This document shows, piece after piece, positions 36,401 through 49,900 of a stretch of DNA of 64,000 nucleotides. This DNA comes from Diprion similis (taxonomy: Eukaryota > Arthropoda > Insecta > Hymenoptera > Diprionidae): the NCBI RefSeq assembly GCF_021155765.1, contig NC_060116.1, positions 6,076,001-6,140,000 on the forward strand, in the 5' to 3' direction. How positions within the stretch are numbered: the first letter of the stretch is position 1; each line of letters begins with the position of its first letter. Both the position numbers and the translations under genes were made by a program. The notes beneath the pieces are model-generated. The model worked only from the letters and a program-made list of their open reading frames with translations, was not told where the DNA came from and did no database searches.

Positions 36401-39400
36401 AAGAATTAATTGCAGCACTTTTCAAAGTCGTCGAAATTTTCGCCAAAAATCCAAAGGGGTTAGCCTTACTTTTTTTGCGATTTTTTGAGCCGAAAATTTC
36501 TGGTCTCCGAATTGATTCGTATGACCGTTTCTTGGCTAATTGGGACCCCAGGAACTCAAAAAACACACCAAAAAAAGCGTAGGACCAACGGCAGAGAAAT
36601 GACGATGAAAATCTGCAGTTTTTAGGCTGTAACTTTTGATCCGTTGCTCGCAGCGTATTGGGACTGCGCTCAATCGATTTCTCTCGCAAAATTACGTCGG
36701 AATAGTGCCCTAAAGGATTAATTGCAGCACTTTTCAAAGTCGTCGAAATTTTCGCCAAAAATCCAAAGGGGTTAGCCTTACTTTTTTTGCGATTTTTTGA
36801 GCCAAAAATTTCTGGTCTCCGAATTGATTCGTATGACCGTTTCTTGGCTAATTGGGACCCCAGGAACTCAAAAAACACATCAAAAAAAGCGTAGGACCAA
36901 CGGCAGAGAAATGACGATGAAAATCTGCAGTTTTTAGGCTGTAACTTTTGATCCGTTGCTCGCAGCGTATTGGGACTGCGCTCAATCGATTTCTCTCGCG
37001 AAATTACGTCGGAATAGTGCCCTAAAGAATTAATTGCAGCACTTTTCAAAGTCGTCGAAATTTTCGCCAAAAATCCAAAGGGGTTAGCCTTACTTTTTTT
37101 GCGATTTTTTGAGCCGAAAATTTCTGGTCTCCGAATTGATTCGTATGACCGTTTCTTGGCTAATTGGGACCCCAGGAACTCAAAAAACACATCAAAAAAA
37201 GCGTAGGACCAACGGCAGAGAAATGACGATGAAAATCTGCAGTTTTTACGCTGTAACTTTTGATCCGTTGCTCGCAGCGTATTGGGACTGCGCTCAATCG
37301 ATTTCTCTCGCAAAATTACGTCGGAATAGTGCCCTAAAGAATTAATTGCAGCACTTTTCAAAGTCGTCGAAATTTTCGCCAAAAATCCAAAGGGGTTAGC
37401 CTTACTTTTTTTGCGATTTTTTGAGCCGGAAATTTCTGGTCTCCGAATTGATTCGTATGACCGTTTCTTGGCTAATTGGGACCCCAGGAACTCAAAAAAC
37501 ACATCAAAAAAAGCGTAGGACCAACGGCAGAGAAATGACGATGAAAATCTGCAGTTTTCAGGCTGTAACTTTTGATCCGTTGCTCGCAGCGTATTGGGAC
37601 TGCGCTCAATCGATTTCTGTCGCAAAATTACGTCGGAATAGTGCCCTAAAGAATTAATTGCAGCACTTTTCAAAGTCGTCGAAATTTTCGCCAAAAATCC
37701 AAAGGGGTTAGCCTTACTTTTTTTGCGATTTTTTGAGCCGGAAATTTCTGGTCTCCGAATTGATTTGTATGACCGTTTCTTGGCTAATTGGGACCCCAGG
37801 AACTCAAAAAACACATCAAAAAAAGCGTAGGACCAACGGCAGAGAAATGACGATGAAAATCTGCAGTTTTCAGGCTGTAACTTTTGATCCGTTGCTCGCA
37901 GCGTATTGGGACTGCGCTCAATCGATTTCTGTCGCAAAATTACGTCGGAATAGTGCCCTAAAGAATTAATTGCAGCACTTTTCAAAGTCGTCGAAATTTT
38001 CGCCAAAAATCCGAAGGGGTTAGCCTTACTTTTTTTGCGATTTTTTGAGCCGAAAATTTCTGGTCTCCGAATTGATTCGTATGACCGTTTCTTGGCTAAT
38101 TGGGACCCCAGGAACTCAAAAAACACATCAAAAAAAGCGTAGGACCAACGGCAGAGAAATGACGATGAAAATCTGCAGTTTTTAGGCTGTAACTTTTGAT
38201 CCGTTGCTCGCAGCGTATTGGGACTGCGCTCAATCGATTTCTCTCGCAAAATTACGTCGGAATAGTGCCCTCAAGAATTAATTGCAGCACTTTTCAAAGT
38301 CGTCGAAATTTTCGCCAAAAATCCAAAGGGGTTAGCCTTACTTTTTTTGCGATTTTTTGAGCCGAAAATTTCTGGTCTCCGAATTGATTCGTATGACCGT
38401 TTCTTGGCTAATTGGGACCCCAGGAACTCAAAAAACACATCAAAAAAAGCGTAGGACCAACGGCAGAGAAATGACGATGAAAATCTGCAGTTTTTAAGCT
38501 GTAACTTTTGATCCGTTGCTCGCAGCGTATTGGGACTGCGCTCAATCGATTTCTCTCGCAAAATTACGTCGGAATAGTGCCCTAAAGAATTAATTGCAGC
38601 ACTTTTCAAAGTCGTCGAAATTTTCGCCAAAAATCCAAAGGGGTTAGCCTTACTTTTTTTGCGATTTTTTGAGCCGAAAATTTCTGGTCTCCGAATTGAT
38701 TCGTATGACCGTTTCTTGGCTAATTGGGACCCCAGGAACTCAAAAAACACATCAAAAAAAGCGTAGGACCAACGGCAGAGAAATGACGATGAAAATCTGC
38801 AGTTTTTAAGCTGTAACTTTTGATCCGTTGCTCGCAGCGTATTGGGACTGCGCTCAATCGATTTCTCTCGCAAAATTACGTCGGAATAGTGCCCTAAAGA
38901 ATTAATTGCAGCACTTTTCAAAGTCGTCGAAATTTTCGCCAAAAATCCAAAGGGGTTAGCCTTACTTTTTTTGCGATTTTTTGAGCCGAAAATTTCTGGT
39001 CTCCGAATTGATTCGTATGACCGTTTCTTGGCTAATTGGGACCCCAGGAACTCAAAAAACACATCAAAAAAAGCGTAGGACCAACGGCAGAGAAATGAGG
39101 ATGAAAATCTGCAGTTTTTTGGCTGTAACTTTTGATCCGTTGCTCGCAGCGTATTGGGACTGCGCTCAATCGATTTCTCTCGCAAAATTACGTCGGAATA
39201 GTGCCCTCAAGAATTAATTGCAGCACTTTTCAAAGTCGTCGAAATTTTCGCCAAAAATCCAAAGGGGTTAGCCTTACTTTTTTTGCGATTTTTTGAGCCG
39301 AAAATTTCTGGTCTCCGAATTGATTCGTATGACCGTTTCTTGGCTAATTGGGACCCCAGGAACTCAAAAAACACACCAAAAAAAGCGTAGGACCAACGGC

Positions 39401-42400
39401 AGAGAAATGACGATGAAAATCTGCAGTTTTTAGGCTGTAACTTTTGATCCGTTGCCCGCAGCGTATTGGGACTGCGCTCAATCGATTTCTCTCGCAAAAT
39501 TACGTCGGAATAGTGCCCTAAAGAATTAATTGCAGCACTTTTCAAAGTCGTCGAAATTTTCGCCAAAAATCCAAAGGGGTTAGCCTTACTTTTTTTGCGA
39601 TTTTTTGAGCCGAAAATTTCTGGTCTCCGAATTGATTCGTATGACCGTTTCTTGGCTAATTGGGACCCCAGGAACTCAAAAAACACATCAAAAAAAGCGT
39701 AGGACCAACGGCAGAGAAATGAGGATGAAAATCTGCAGTTTTTTGGCTGTAACTTTTGATCCGTTGCTCGCAGCGTATTGGGACTGCGCTCAATCGATTT
39801 CTCTCGCAAAATTACGTCGGAATAGTGCCCTCAAGAATTAATTGCAGCACTTTTCAAAGTCGTCGAAATTTTCGCCAAAAATCCAAAGGGGTTAGCCTTA
39901 CTTTTTTTGCGATTTTTTGAGCCGAAAATTTCTGGTCTCCGAATTGATTCGTATGACCGTTTCTTGGCTAATTGGGACCCCAGGAACTCAAAAAACACAT
40001 CAAAAAAAGCGTAGGACCAACGGCAGAGAAATGACGATGAAAATCTGCAGTTTTTAGGCTGTAACTTTTGATCCGTTGCTCGCAGCGTATTGGGACTGCG
40101 CTCAATCGATTTCTCTCGCAAAATTACGTCGGAATAGTGCCCTAAAGAATTAATTGCAGCACTTTTCAAAGTCGTCGAAATTTTCGCCAAAAATCCAAAG
40201 GGGTTAGCCTTACTTTTTTTGCGATTTTTTGAGCCGAAAATTTCTGGTCTCCGAATTGATTCGTATGACCGTTTCTTGGCTAATTGGGACCCCAGGAACT
40301 CAAAAAACACATCAAAAAAAGCGTAGGACCAACGGCAGAGAAATGACGATGAAAATCTGCAGTTTTTAGGCTGTAACTTTTGATCCGTTGGTCGCAGCGT
40401 ATTGGGACTGCGCTCAATCGATTTCTCTCGCAAAATTACGTCGGAATAGTGCCCTCAAGAATTAATTGCAGCACTTTTCAAAGTCGTCGAAATTTTCGCC
40501 AAAAATCCAAAGGGGTTAGCCTTACTTTTTTTGCGATTTTTTGAGCCGAAAATTTCTGGTCTCCGAATTGATTCGTATGACCGTTTCTTGGCTAATTGGG
40601 ACCCCAGGAACTCAAAAAACACATCAAAAAAAGCGTAGGACCAACGGCAGAGAAATGAGGATGAAAATCTGCAGTTTTTTGGCTGTAACTTTTGATCCGT
40701 TGCTCGCAGCGTATTGGGACTGCGCTCAATCGATTTCTCTCGCAAAATTACGTCGGAATAGTGCCCTCAAGAATTAATTGCAGCACTTTTCAAAGTCGTC
40801 GAAATTTTCGCCAAAAATCCAAAGGGGTTAGCCTTACTTTTTTTGCGATTTTTTGAGCCGAAAATTTCTGGTCTCCGAATTGATTCGTATGACCGTTTCT
40901 TGGCTAATTGGGACCCCAGGAACTCAAAAAACACATCAAAAAAAGCGTAGGACCAACGGCAGAGAAATGACGATGAAAATCTGCAGTTTTTAGGCTGTAA
41001 CTTTTGATCCGTTGCTCGCAGCGTATTGGGACTGCGCTCAATCGATTTCTCTCGCAAAATTACGTCGGAATAGTGCCCTAAAGAATTAATTGCAGCACTT
41101 TTCAAAGTCGTCGAAATTTTCGCCAAAAATCCAAAGGGGTTAGCCTTACTTTTTTTGCGATTTTTTGAGCCGAAAATTTCTGGTCTCCGAATTGATTCGT
41201 ATGACCGTTTCTTGGCTAATTGGGACCCCAGGAACTCAAAAAACACATCAAAAAAAGCGTAGGACCAACGGCAGAGAAATGACGATGAAAATCTGCAGTT
41301 TTTAGGCTGTAACTTTTGATCCGTTGGTCGCAGCGTATTGGGACTGCGCTCAATCGATTTCTCTCGCAAAATTACGTCGGAATAGTGCCCTCAAGAATTA
41401 ATTGCAGCACTTTTCAAAGTCGTCGAAATTTTCGCCAAAAATCCAGAGGGGTTAGCCTTACTTTTTTTGCGATTTTTTGAGCCGAAAATTTCTGGTCTCC
41501 GAATTGATTCGTATGACCGTTTCTTGGCTAATTGGGACCCCAGGAACTCAAAAAACACATCAAAAAAAGCGTAGGACCAACGGCAGAGAAATGAGGATGA
41601 AAATCTGCAGTTTTTTGGCTGTAACTTTTGATCCGTTGCTCGCAGCGTATTGGGACTGCGCTCAATCGATTTCTCTCGCAAAATTACGTCGGAATAGTGC
41701 CCTCAAGAATTAATTGCAGCACTTTTCAAAGACGTCGAAATTTTCGCCAAAAATCCAAAGGGGTTAGCCTTACTTTTTTTGCGATTTTTTGTGCCGAAAA
41801 TTTCTGGTCTCCGAATTGATTCGTATGACCGTTTCTTGGCTAATTGGGACCCCAGGAACTCAAAAAACACACCAAAAAAAGCGTAGGACCAACGGCAGAG
41901 AAATGACGATGAAAATCTGCAGTTTTTAGGCTGTAACTTTTGATCCGTTGCTCGCAGCGTATTGGGACTGCGCTCAATCGATTTCTCTCGCAAAATTACG
42001 TCGGAATAGTGCCCTAAAGAATTAATTGCAGCACTTTTCAAAGTCGTCGAAATTTTCGCCAAAAATCCAAAGGGGTTAGCCTTACTTTTTTTGCGATTTT
42101 TTGAGCCGAAAATTTCTGGTCTCCGAATTGATTCGTATGACCGTTTCTTGGCTAATTGGGACCCCAGGAACTCAAAAAACACATCAAAAAAAGCGTAGGA
42201 CCAACGGCAGAGAAATGACGATGAAAATCTGCAGTTTTTAAGCTGTAACTTTTGATCCGTTGCTCGCAGCGTATTGGGACTGCGCTCAATCGATTTCTCT
42301 CGCAAAATTACGTCGGAATAGTGCCCTAAAGAATTAATTGCAGCACTTTTCAAAGTCGTCGAAATTTTCGCCAAAAATCCAAAGGGGTTAGCCTTACTTT

Positions 42401-43900
42401 TTTTGCGATTTTTTGAGCCGAAAATTTCTGGTCTCCGAATTGATTCGTATGACCGTTTCTTGGCTAATTGGGACCCCAGGAACTCAAAAAACACATCAAA
42501 AAAAGCGTAGGACCAACGGCAGAGAAATGAGGATGAAAATCTGCAGTTTTTTGGCTGTAACTTTTGATCCGTTGCTCGCAGCGTATTGGGACTGCGCTCA
42601 ATCGATTTCTCTCGCAAAATTACGTCGGAATAGTGCCCTCAAGAATTAATTGCAGCACTTTTCAAAGTCGTCGAAATTTTCGCCAAAAATCCAAAGGGGT
42701 TAGCCTTACTTTTTTTGCGATTTTTTGAGCCGAAAATTTCTGGTCTCCGAATTGATTCGTATGACCGTTTCTTGGCTAATTGGGACCCCAGGAACTCAAA
42801 AAACACACCAAAAAAAGCGTAGGACCAACGGCAGAGAAATGACGATGAAAATCTGCAGTTTTTAGGCTGTAACTTTTGATCCGTTGCCCGCAGCGTATTG
42901 GGACTGCGCTCAATCGATTTCTCTCGCAAAATTACGTCGGAATAGTGCCCTAAAGAATTAATTGCAGCACTTTTCAAAGTCGTCGAAATTTTCGCCAAAA
43001 ATCCAAAGGGGTTAGCCTTACTTTTTTTGCGATTTTTTGAGCCGAAAATTTCTGGTCTCCGAATTGATTCGTATGACCGTTTCTTGGCTAATTGGGACCC
43101 CAGGAACTCAAAAAACACATCAAAAAAAGCGTAGGACCAACGGCAGAGAAATGAGGATGAAAATCTGCAGTTTTTTGGCTGTAACTTTTGATCCGTTGCT
43201 CGCAGCGTATTGGGACTGCGCTCAATCGATTTCTCTCGCAAAATTACGTCGGAATAGTGCCCTCAAGAATTAATTGCAGCACTTTTCAAAGTCGTCGAAA
43301 TTTTCGCCAAAAATCCAAAGGGGTTAGCCTTACTTTTTTTGCGATTTTTTGAGCCGAAAATTTCTGGTCTCCGAATTGATTCGTATGACCGTTTCTTGGC
43401 TAATTGGGACCCCAGGAACTCAAAAAACACATCAAAAAAAGCGTAGGACCAACGGCAGAGAAATGACGATGAAAATCTGCAGTTTTTAGGCTGTAACTTT
43501 TGATCCGTTGCTCGCAGCGTATTGGGACTGCGCTCAATCGATTTCTCTCGCAAAATTACGTCGGAATAGTGCCCTAAAGAATTAATTGCAGCACTTTTCA
43601 AAGTCGTCGAAATTTTCGCCAAAAATCCAAAGGGGTTAGCCTTACTTTTTTTGCGATTTTTTGAGCCGAAAATTTCTGGTCTCCGAATTGATTCGTATGA
43701 CCGTTTCTTGGCTAATTGGGACCCCAGGAACTCAAAAAACACATCAAAAAAAGCGTAGGACCAACGGCAGAGAAATGACGATGAAAATCTGCAGTTTTTA
43801 GGCTGTAACTTTTGATCCGTTGCTCGCAGCGTATTGGGACTGCGCTCAATCGATTTCTCTCGCAAAATTACGTCGGAATAGTGCCCTAAAGAATTAATTG
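24455..43900. repeat. Higher-order repeat domain A of the satellite (about 10-12-mers)
   Basis: Neighbouring monomer pairs carrying GAGCCGGAAATTT and TTTCTGTCGCAAAATT recur at 27126/27438, 30245/30557, 33677/33989 and 37421/37733. These intervals equal 10, 11 and 12 monomers (the first is one base short because of the 27.7-kb deletion). The variant GCCCTCAAG (a stop in the otherwise open minus-strand frame) occurs in about 19 monomers between 27.9 and 43.3 kb in a repeating pattern. The varying block length points to unequal exchange among multi-monomer units. Confidence 0.85.
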
Positions 43901-46900
43901 CAGCACTTTTCAAAGTCGTCGAAATTTTCGCCAAAAATCCAAAGGGGTTAGCCTTACTTTTTTTGCGATTTTTTGAGCCGAAAATTTCTGGTCTCCGAAT
44001 TGATTCGTATGACCGTTTCTTGGCTAATTGGGACCCCAGGAACTCAAAAAACACATCAAAAAAAGCGTAGGACCAACGGCAGAGAAATGACGATGAAAAT
44101 CTGCAGTTTTTAGGCTGTAACTTTTGATCCGTTGCTCGCAGCGTATTGGGACTGCGCTGAATCGATTTCTCTCGTAAAATTACGTCGGAATAGTGCCCTA
44201 GAGAATTAATTGCAGCCTTTTTCAAAGTCGTCGAAATTTTAGCCAAAAATCCAAAGGGGTTAGCCTTACTTTTTTTGCGATTTTTTGAGCCGAAAATTTC
44301 TGGTCTCCGAATTGATTCGTATGACCGTTTCTCGGCTAATTGGGACCCCAGGAACTCAAAAAACACATCAAAAAAAGCGTAGGACCAACGGCAGAGAAAT
44401 GAGGATGAAAATCTGCAGTTTTTTGGCTGTAACTTTTGATCCGTTGCTCGCAGCGTATTGGGACTGCGCTGAATCGATTTCTCTCGCAAAATTACGTCGG
44501 AATAGTGCATTAAAGAATTATTTGCAGCACTTTTCAAAGTCGTCGAAATTTTCGCCAAAAATCCAAAGGGGTTAGCCTTACTTTTTTTGCGATTTTTTGA
44601 GCCGAAAATTTCTGGTCTCCGAATTGATTCGTATGACCGTTTCTTGGCTAATTGGGACCCCAGGAACTCAAAAAACACATCAAAAAAAGCGTAGGACCAA
44701 CGGCAGAGAAATGACGATGAAAATCTGCAGTTTTTTGGCTGTAACTTTTGATCCGTTGCTCGCAGCGTATTGGGACTGCGCTCAATCGATTTCTCTCGCA
44801 AAATCACGTCGGAATAGTGCCCTAAAGAATTAATTGCAGCACTTTTCAAAGTCGTCGAAATTTTCGCCAAAAATCCAAAGGGGTTAGCCTTACTTTTTTT
44901 GCGATTTTTTAAGCCGAAAATTTCTGGTCTCCTAATTGATTCGTATGACCGTTTCTTGGCTAATTGGGACCCCAGGAACTCAAAAAACACATCAAAAAAA
45001 GCGTAGGACCAACGGCAGAGAAATGACGATGAAAATCTGCAGTTTTTAGGCTGTAACTTTTGATCCGTTGCTCGCAGCGTATTGGGACTGCGCTCAATCG
45101 ATTTCTCTCGCAAAATTACGTCGGAATAGTGCCCTAAAGAATTATTTGCAGCACTTTTCAAAGTCGTCGAAATTTTCGCCAAAAATCCAAAGGGGTTAGC
45201 CTTACTTTTTTTGCGATTTTTTGAGCCGAAAATTTCTGGTCTCCGAATTGATTCGTATGACCGTTTCTTGGCTAATTGGGACCCCAGGAACTCAAAAAAC
45301 ACATCAAAAAAAGCGTAGGACCAACGGCAGAGAAATGACGATGAAAATCTGCAGTTTTTTGGCTGTAACTTTTGATCCGTTGCTCGCAGCGAATTGGGAC
45401 TGCGCTCAATCGAATTCTCTCGCAAAATTACGTCGGAATAGTGCCCTAAAGAATTAATTGCAGCACTTTTCGAAGTCGTCGAAATTTTCGCCAAAAATCC
45501 AAAGGGGTTAGCCTTACTTTTTTTGCGATTTTTTCAGCCGGAAATTTCTGGTCTCCTAATTGATTCGTATGACCGTTTCTTGGCTAATTGGGACCCCAGG
45601 AACTCAAAAAACACATCAAAAAAAGCGTAGGACCAACGGCAGAGAAATGACGATGAAAATCTGCAGTTTTTAGGCTGTAACTTTTGATCCGTTGCTCGCA
45701 GCGTATTGGGACTGCGCTCAATCGATTTCTCTCGCAAAATTACGTCGGAATAGTGCCCTAAAGAATGAATTGCAGCACTTTTCAAAGTCGTCGAAATTTT
45801 CGCCAAAAATCCAAAGGTGTTAGCCTTACTTTTTTTGGGATTTTTTGAGCCGAAAATTTCTGGTCTCCGAATTGATTCGTATGACCGTTTCTTGGCTAAT
45901 TGGGACCCCAGGAACTCAAAAAACACATCAAAAAAAGCGTAGGACCAACGGCAGAGAAATGACGATGAAAATCTGCAGTTTTTTGGCTGTAACTTTTGAT
46001 CCGTTGCTCGCAGCGTATTGGGACTGCGCTCAATCGATTTCTCTCGCGAAATTACGTCGGAATAGTGCCCCAAAGAATTATTTGCAGCACTTTTCAAAGT
46101 CGTCGAAATTTTCGCCAAAAATCCAAAGGGGTTAGCCTTACTTTTTTTGCGATTTTTTGAGCTGAAAATTTCTGGTCTCCGAATTGATTCGTATGACCGT
46201 TTCTTGGCTAATTGGGACCCCAGGAACTCAAAAAACACATCAAAAAAAGCGTAGGACCAACGGCAGAGAAATGACGATGAAAATCTGCAGTTTTTAGGCT
46301 GTAACTTTTGATCCGTTGCTCGCAGCGTATTGGGACTGCGCTCAATCGATTTCTCTCGTAAAATTACGTCGGAATAGTGCCCTAAAGAATTAATTGCAGC
46401 CTTTTTCAAAGTCGTCGAAATTTTCGCCAAAAATCCAAAGGGGTTAGCCTTACTTTTTTTGCGATTTTTTGAGCCGAAAATTTCTGGTCTCCGAATTGAT
46501 TCGTATGACCGTTTCTCGGCTAATTGGGACCCCAGGAACTCAAAAAACACATCAAAAAAAGCGTAGGACCAACGGCAGAGAAATGAGGATGAAAATCTGC
46601 AGTTTTTTGGCTGTAACTTTTGATCCGTTGCTCGCAGCGTATTGGGACTGCGCTCAATCGATTTCTCTCGCAAAATTACGTCGGAATAGTGCATTAAAGA
46701 ATTATTTGCAGCACTTTTCAAAGTCGTCGAAATTTTCGCCAAAAATCCAAAGGGGTTAGCCTTACTTTTTTTGCGATTTTTTGAGCCGAAAATTTCTGGT
46801 CTCCGAATTGATTCGTATGACCGTTTCTTGGCTAATTGGGACCCCAGGAACTCAAAAAACACATCAAAAAAAGCGTAGGACCAACGGCAGAGAAATGACG

Positions 46901-49900
46901 ATGAAAATCTGCAGTTTTTTGGCTGTAACTTTTGATCCGTTGCTCGCAGCGAATTGGGACTGCGCTCAATCGATTTCTCTCGCAAAATCACGTCGGAATA
47001 GTGCCCTAAAGAATTAATTGCAGCACTTTTCAAAGTCGTCGAAATTTTCGCCAAAAATCCAAAGGGGTTAGCCTTACTTTTTTTGCGATTTTTTAAGCCG
47101 AAAATTTCTGGTCTCCTAATTGATTCGTATGACCGTTTCTTGGCTAATTGGGACCCCAGGAACTCAAAAAACACATCAAAAAAAGCGTAGGACCAACGGC
47201 AGAGAAATGACGATGAAAATCTGCAGTTTTTAGGCTGTAACTTTTGATCCGTTGCTCGCAGCGTATTGGGACTGCGCTCAATCGATTTCTCTCGCAAAAT
47301 TACGTCGGAATAGTGCCCTAAAGAATTATTTGCAGCACTTTTCAAAGTCGTCGAAATTTTCGCCAAAAATCCAAAGGGGTTAGCCTTACTTTTTTTGCGA
47401 TTTTTTGAGCCGAAAATTTCTGGTCTCCGAATTGATTCGTATGACCGTTTCTTGGCTAATTGGGACCCCAGGAACTCAAAAAACACATCAAAAAAAGCGT
47501 AGGACCAACGGCAGAGAAATGACGATGAAAATCTGCAGTTTTTTGGCTGTAACTTTTGATCCGTTGCTCGCAGCGAATTGGGACTGCGCTCAATCGAATT
47601 CTCTCGCAAAATTACGTCGGAATAGTGCCCTAAAGAATTAATTGCAGCACTTTTCGAAGTCGTCGAAATTTTCGCCAAAAATCCAAAGGGGTTAGCCTTA
47701 CTTTTTTTGGGATTTTTTGTGCCGAAAATTTCTGGTCTCCGAATTGATTCGTATGACCGTTTCTTGGCTAATTGGGACCCCAGGAACTCAAAAAACACAT
47801 CAAAAAAAGCGTAGGACCAACGGCAGAGAAATGACGATGAAAATCTGCAGTTTTTTGGCTGTAACTTTTGATCCGTTGCTCGCAGCGTATTGGGACTGCG
47901 CTCAATCGATTTCTCTCGCAAAATTACGTCGGAATAGTGCCCTAAAGAATTAATTGCAGCACTTTTCAAAGTCGTCAAAATTTTCGCCAAAAATCCAAAG
48001 GGGTTAGCCTTACTTTTTTTGCGATTTCTTAAGCCGAAAATTTCTGGTCTCCGAATTGATTCGTATGACCGTTTCTTGGCTAATTGGGACCCCAGGAACT
48101 CAAAAAACACATCAAAAAAAGCGTAGGACCAACAGCAGAGAAATGACGATGAAAATCTGCAGTTTTTAGGCTGTAACTTTTAATCCGTTGCTCGCAGCGT
48201 ATTGGGACTGCGCTCAATCGATTTCTCTCGCAAAATTACGTCGGAATAGTGCCCTAAAGAATTAATTGCAGCACTTTTCAAAGTCGTCGAAATTTTCGCC
48301 AAAAATCCAAAGGGGTTAGCCTTACTTTTTTTGCGATTTTTTGAGCCGAAAATTTCTGGTCTCCGAATTGATTCGTATGACCGTTTCTTGGCTAATTGGG
48401 ACCCCAGGAACTCAAAAAACACATCAAAAAAAGCGTAGGACCAACGGCAGAAAAATGAGGATGAAAATCTGCAGTTTTTTGGCTGTAACTTTTGATCCGT
48501 TGCTCGCAGCGTATTGGGACTGCGCTCAATCGATTTCTCTCGCGAAATTACGTCGGAATAGTGCCCTAAAGAATTATTTGCAGCACTTTTCAAAGTCGTC
48601 GAAATTTTCGCCAAAAATCCAAAGTGGTTAGCCTTACTTTTTTTGCGATATTTTGAGCCGAAAATTTCTGGTCTCCGAATTGATTCGTATGACCGTTTCT
48701 TGGCTAATTGGGACCCCAGGAACTCAAAAAACACATCAAAAAAAGCGTAGGACCAACGGCAGAGAAATGAGGATGAAAATCTGCAGTTTTTTGGCTGTAA
48801 CTTTTGATCCGTTGCTCGCAGCGTATTGGGACTGCGCTCAATCGATTTCTCTCGCAAAATTACGTCGGAATAGTGCCCTCAAGAATTATTTGCAGCACTT
48901 TTCAAAGTCGTCGAAATTTTCGCCAAAAATCCAAAGTGGTTAGCCTTACTTTTTTTGCGATATTTTGAGCCGAAAATTTCTGGTCTCCGAATTGATTCGT
49001 ATGACCGTTTCTTGGCTAATTGGGACCCCAGGAACTCAAAAAACACATCAAAAAAAGCGCAGGACCAACGGCAGAGAAATGACGATGAAAATCTGCAGTT
49101 TTTTGGCTGTAACTTTTGATCCGTTGCTCGCAGCGTATTGGGACTGCGCTCAATCGATTTCTCTCGCAAAATTACGTCGGAATAGTGCCCTAAAGAATTA
49201 ATTGCAGCACTTTTCAAAGTCGTCAAAATTTTCGCCAAAAATCCAAAGGGGTTAGCCTTACTTTTTTTGCGATTTCTTAAGCCGAAAATTTCTGGTCTCC
49301 GAATTGATTCGTATGACCGTTTCTTGGCTAATTGGGACCCCAGGAACTCAAAAAACACATCAAAAAAAGCGTAGGACCAACGGCAGAGAAATGACGATGA
49401 AAATCTGCAGTTTTTAGGCTGTAACTTTTGATCCGTTGCTCGCAGCGTATTGGGACTGCGCTCAATCGATTTCTCTCGCAAAATTACGTCGGAATAGTGC
49501 CCTAAAGAATTAATTGCAGCACTTTTCAAAGTCGTCGAAATTTTCGCCAAAAATCCAAAGGGGTTAGCCTTACTTTTTTTGCGATTTTTTGAGCCGAAAA
49601 TTTCTGGTCTCCGAATTGAATCGTATGACCGTTTCTTGGCTAATTGGGACCCCAGGAACTCAAAAAACACATCAAAAACAGCGTAGGACCAACGGCAGAG
49701 AAATGAGGATGAAAATCTGCAGTTTTTTGGCTGTAACTTTTGATCCGTTGCTCGCAGCGTATTGGGACTGCGCTCAATCGATTTCTCTCGCAAAATTACG
49801 TCGGAATAGTGCCCTAAAGAATTATTTGCAGCACTTTTCAAAGTCGTCGAAATTTTCGCCAAAAATCCAAAGGGGTTAGCCTTACTTTTTTTGCGATTTT

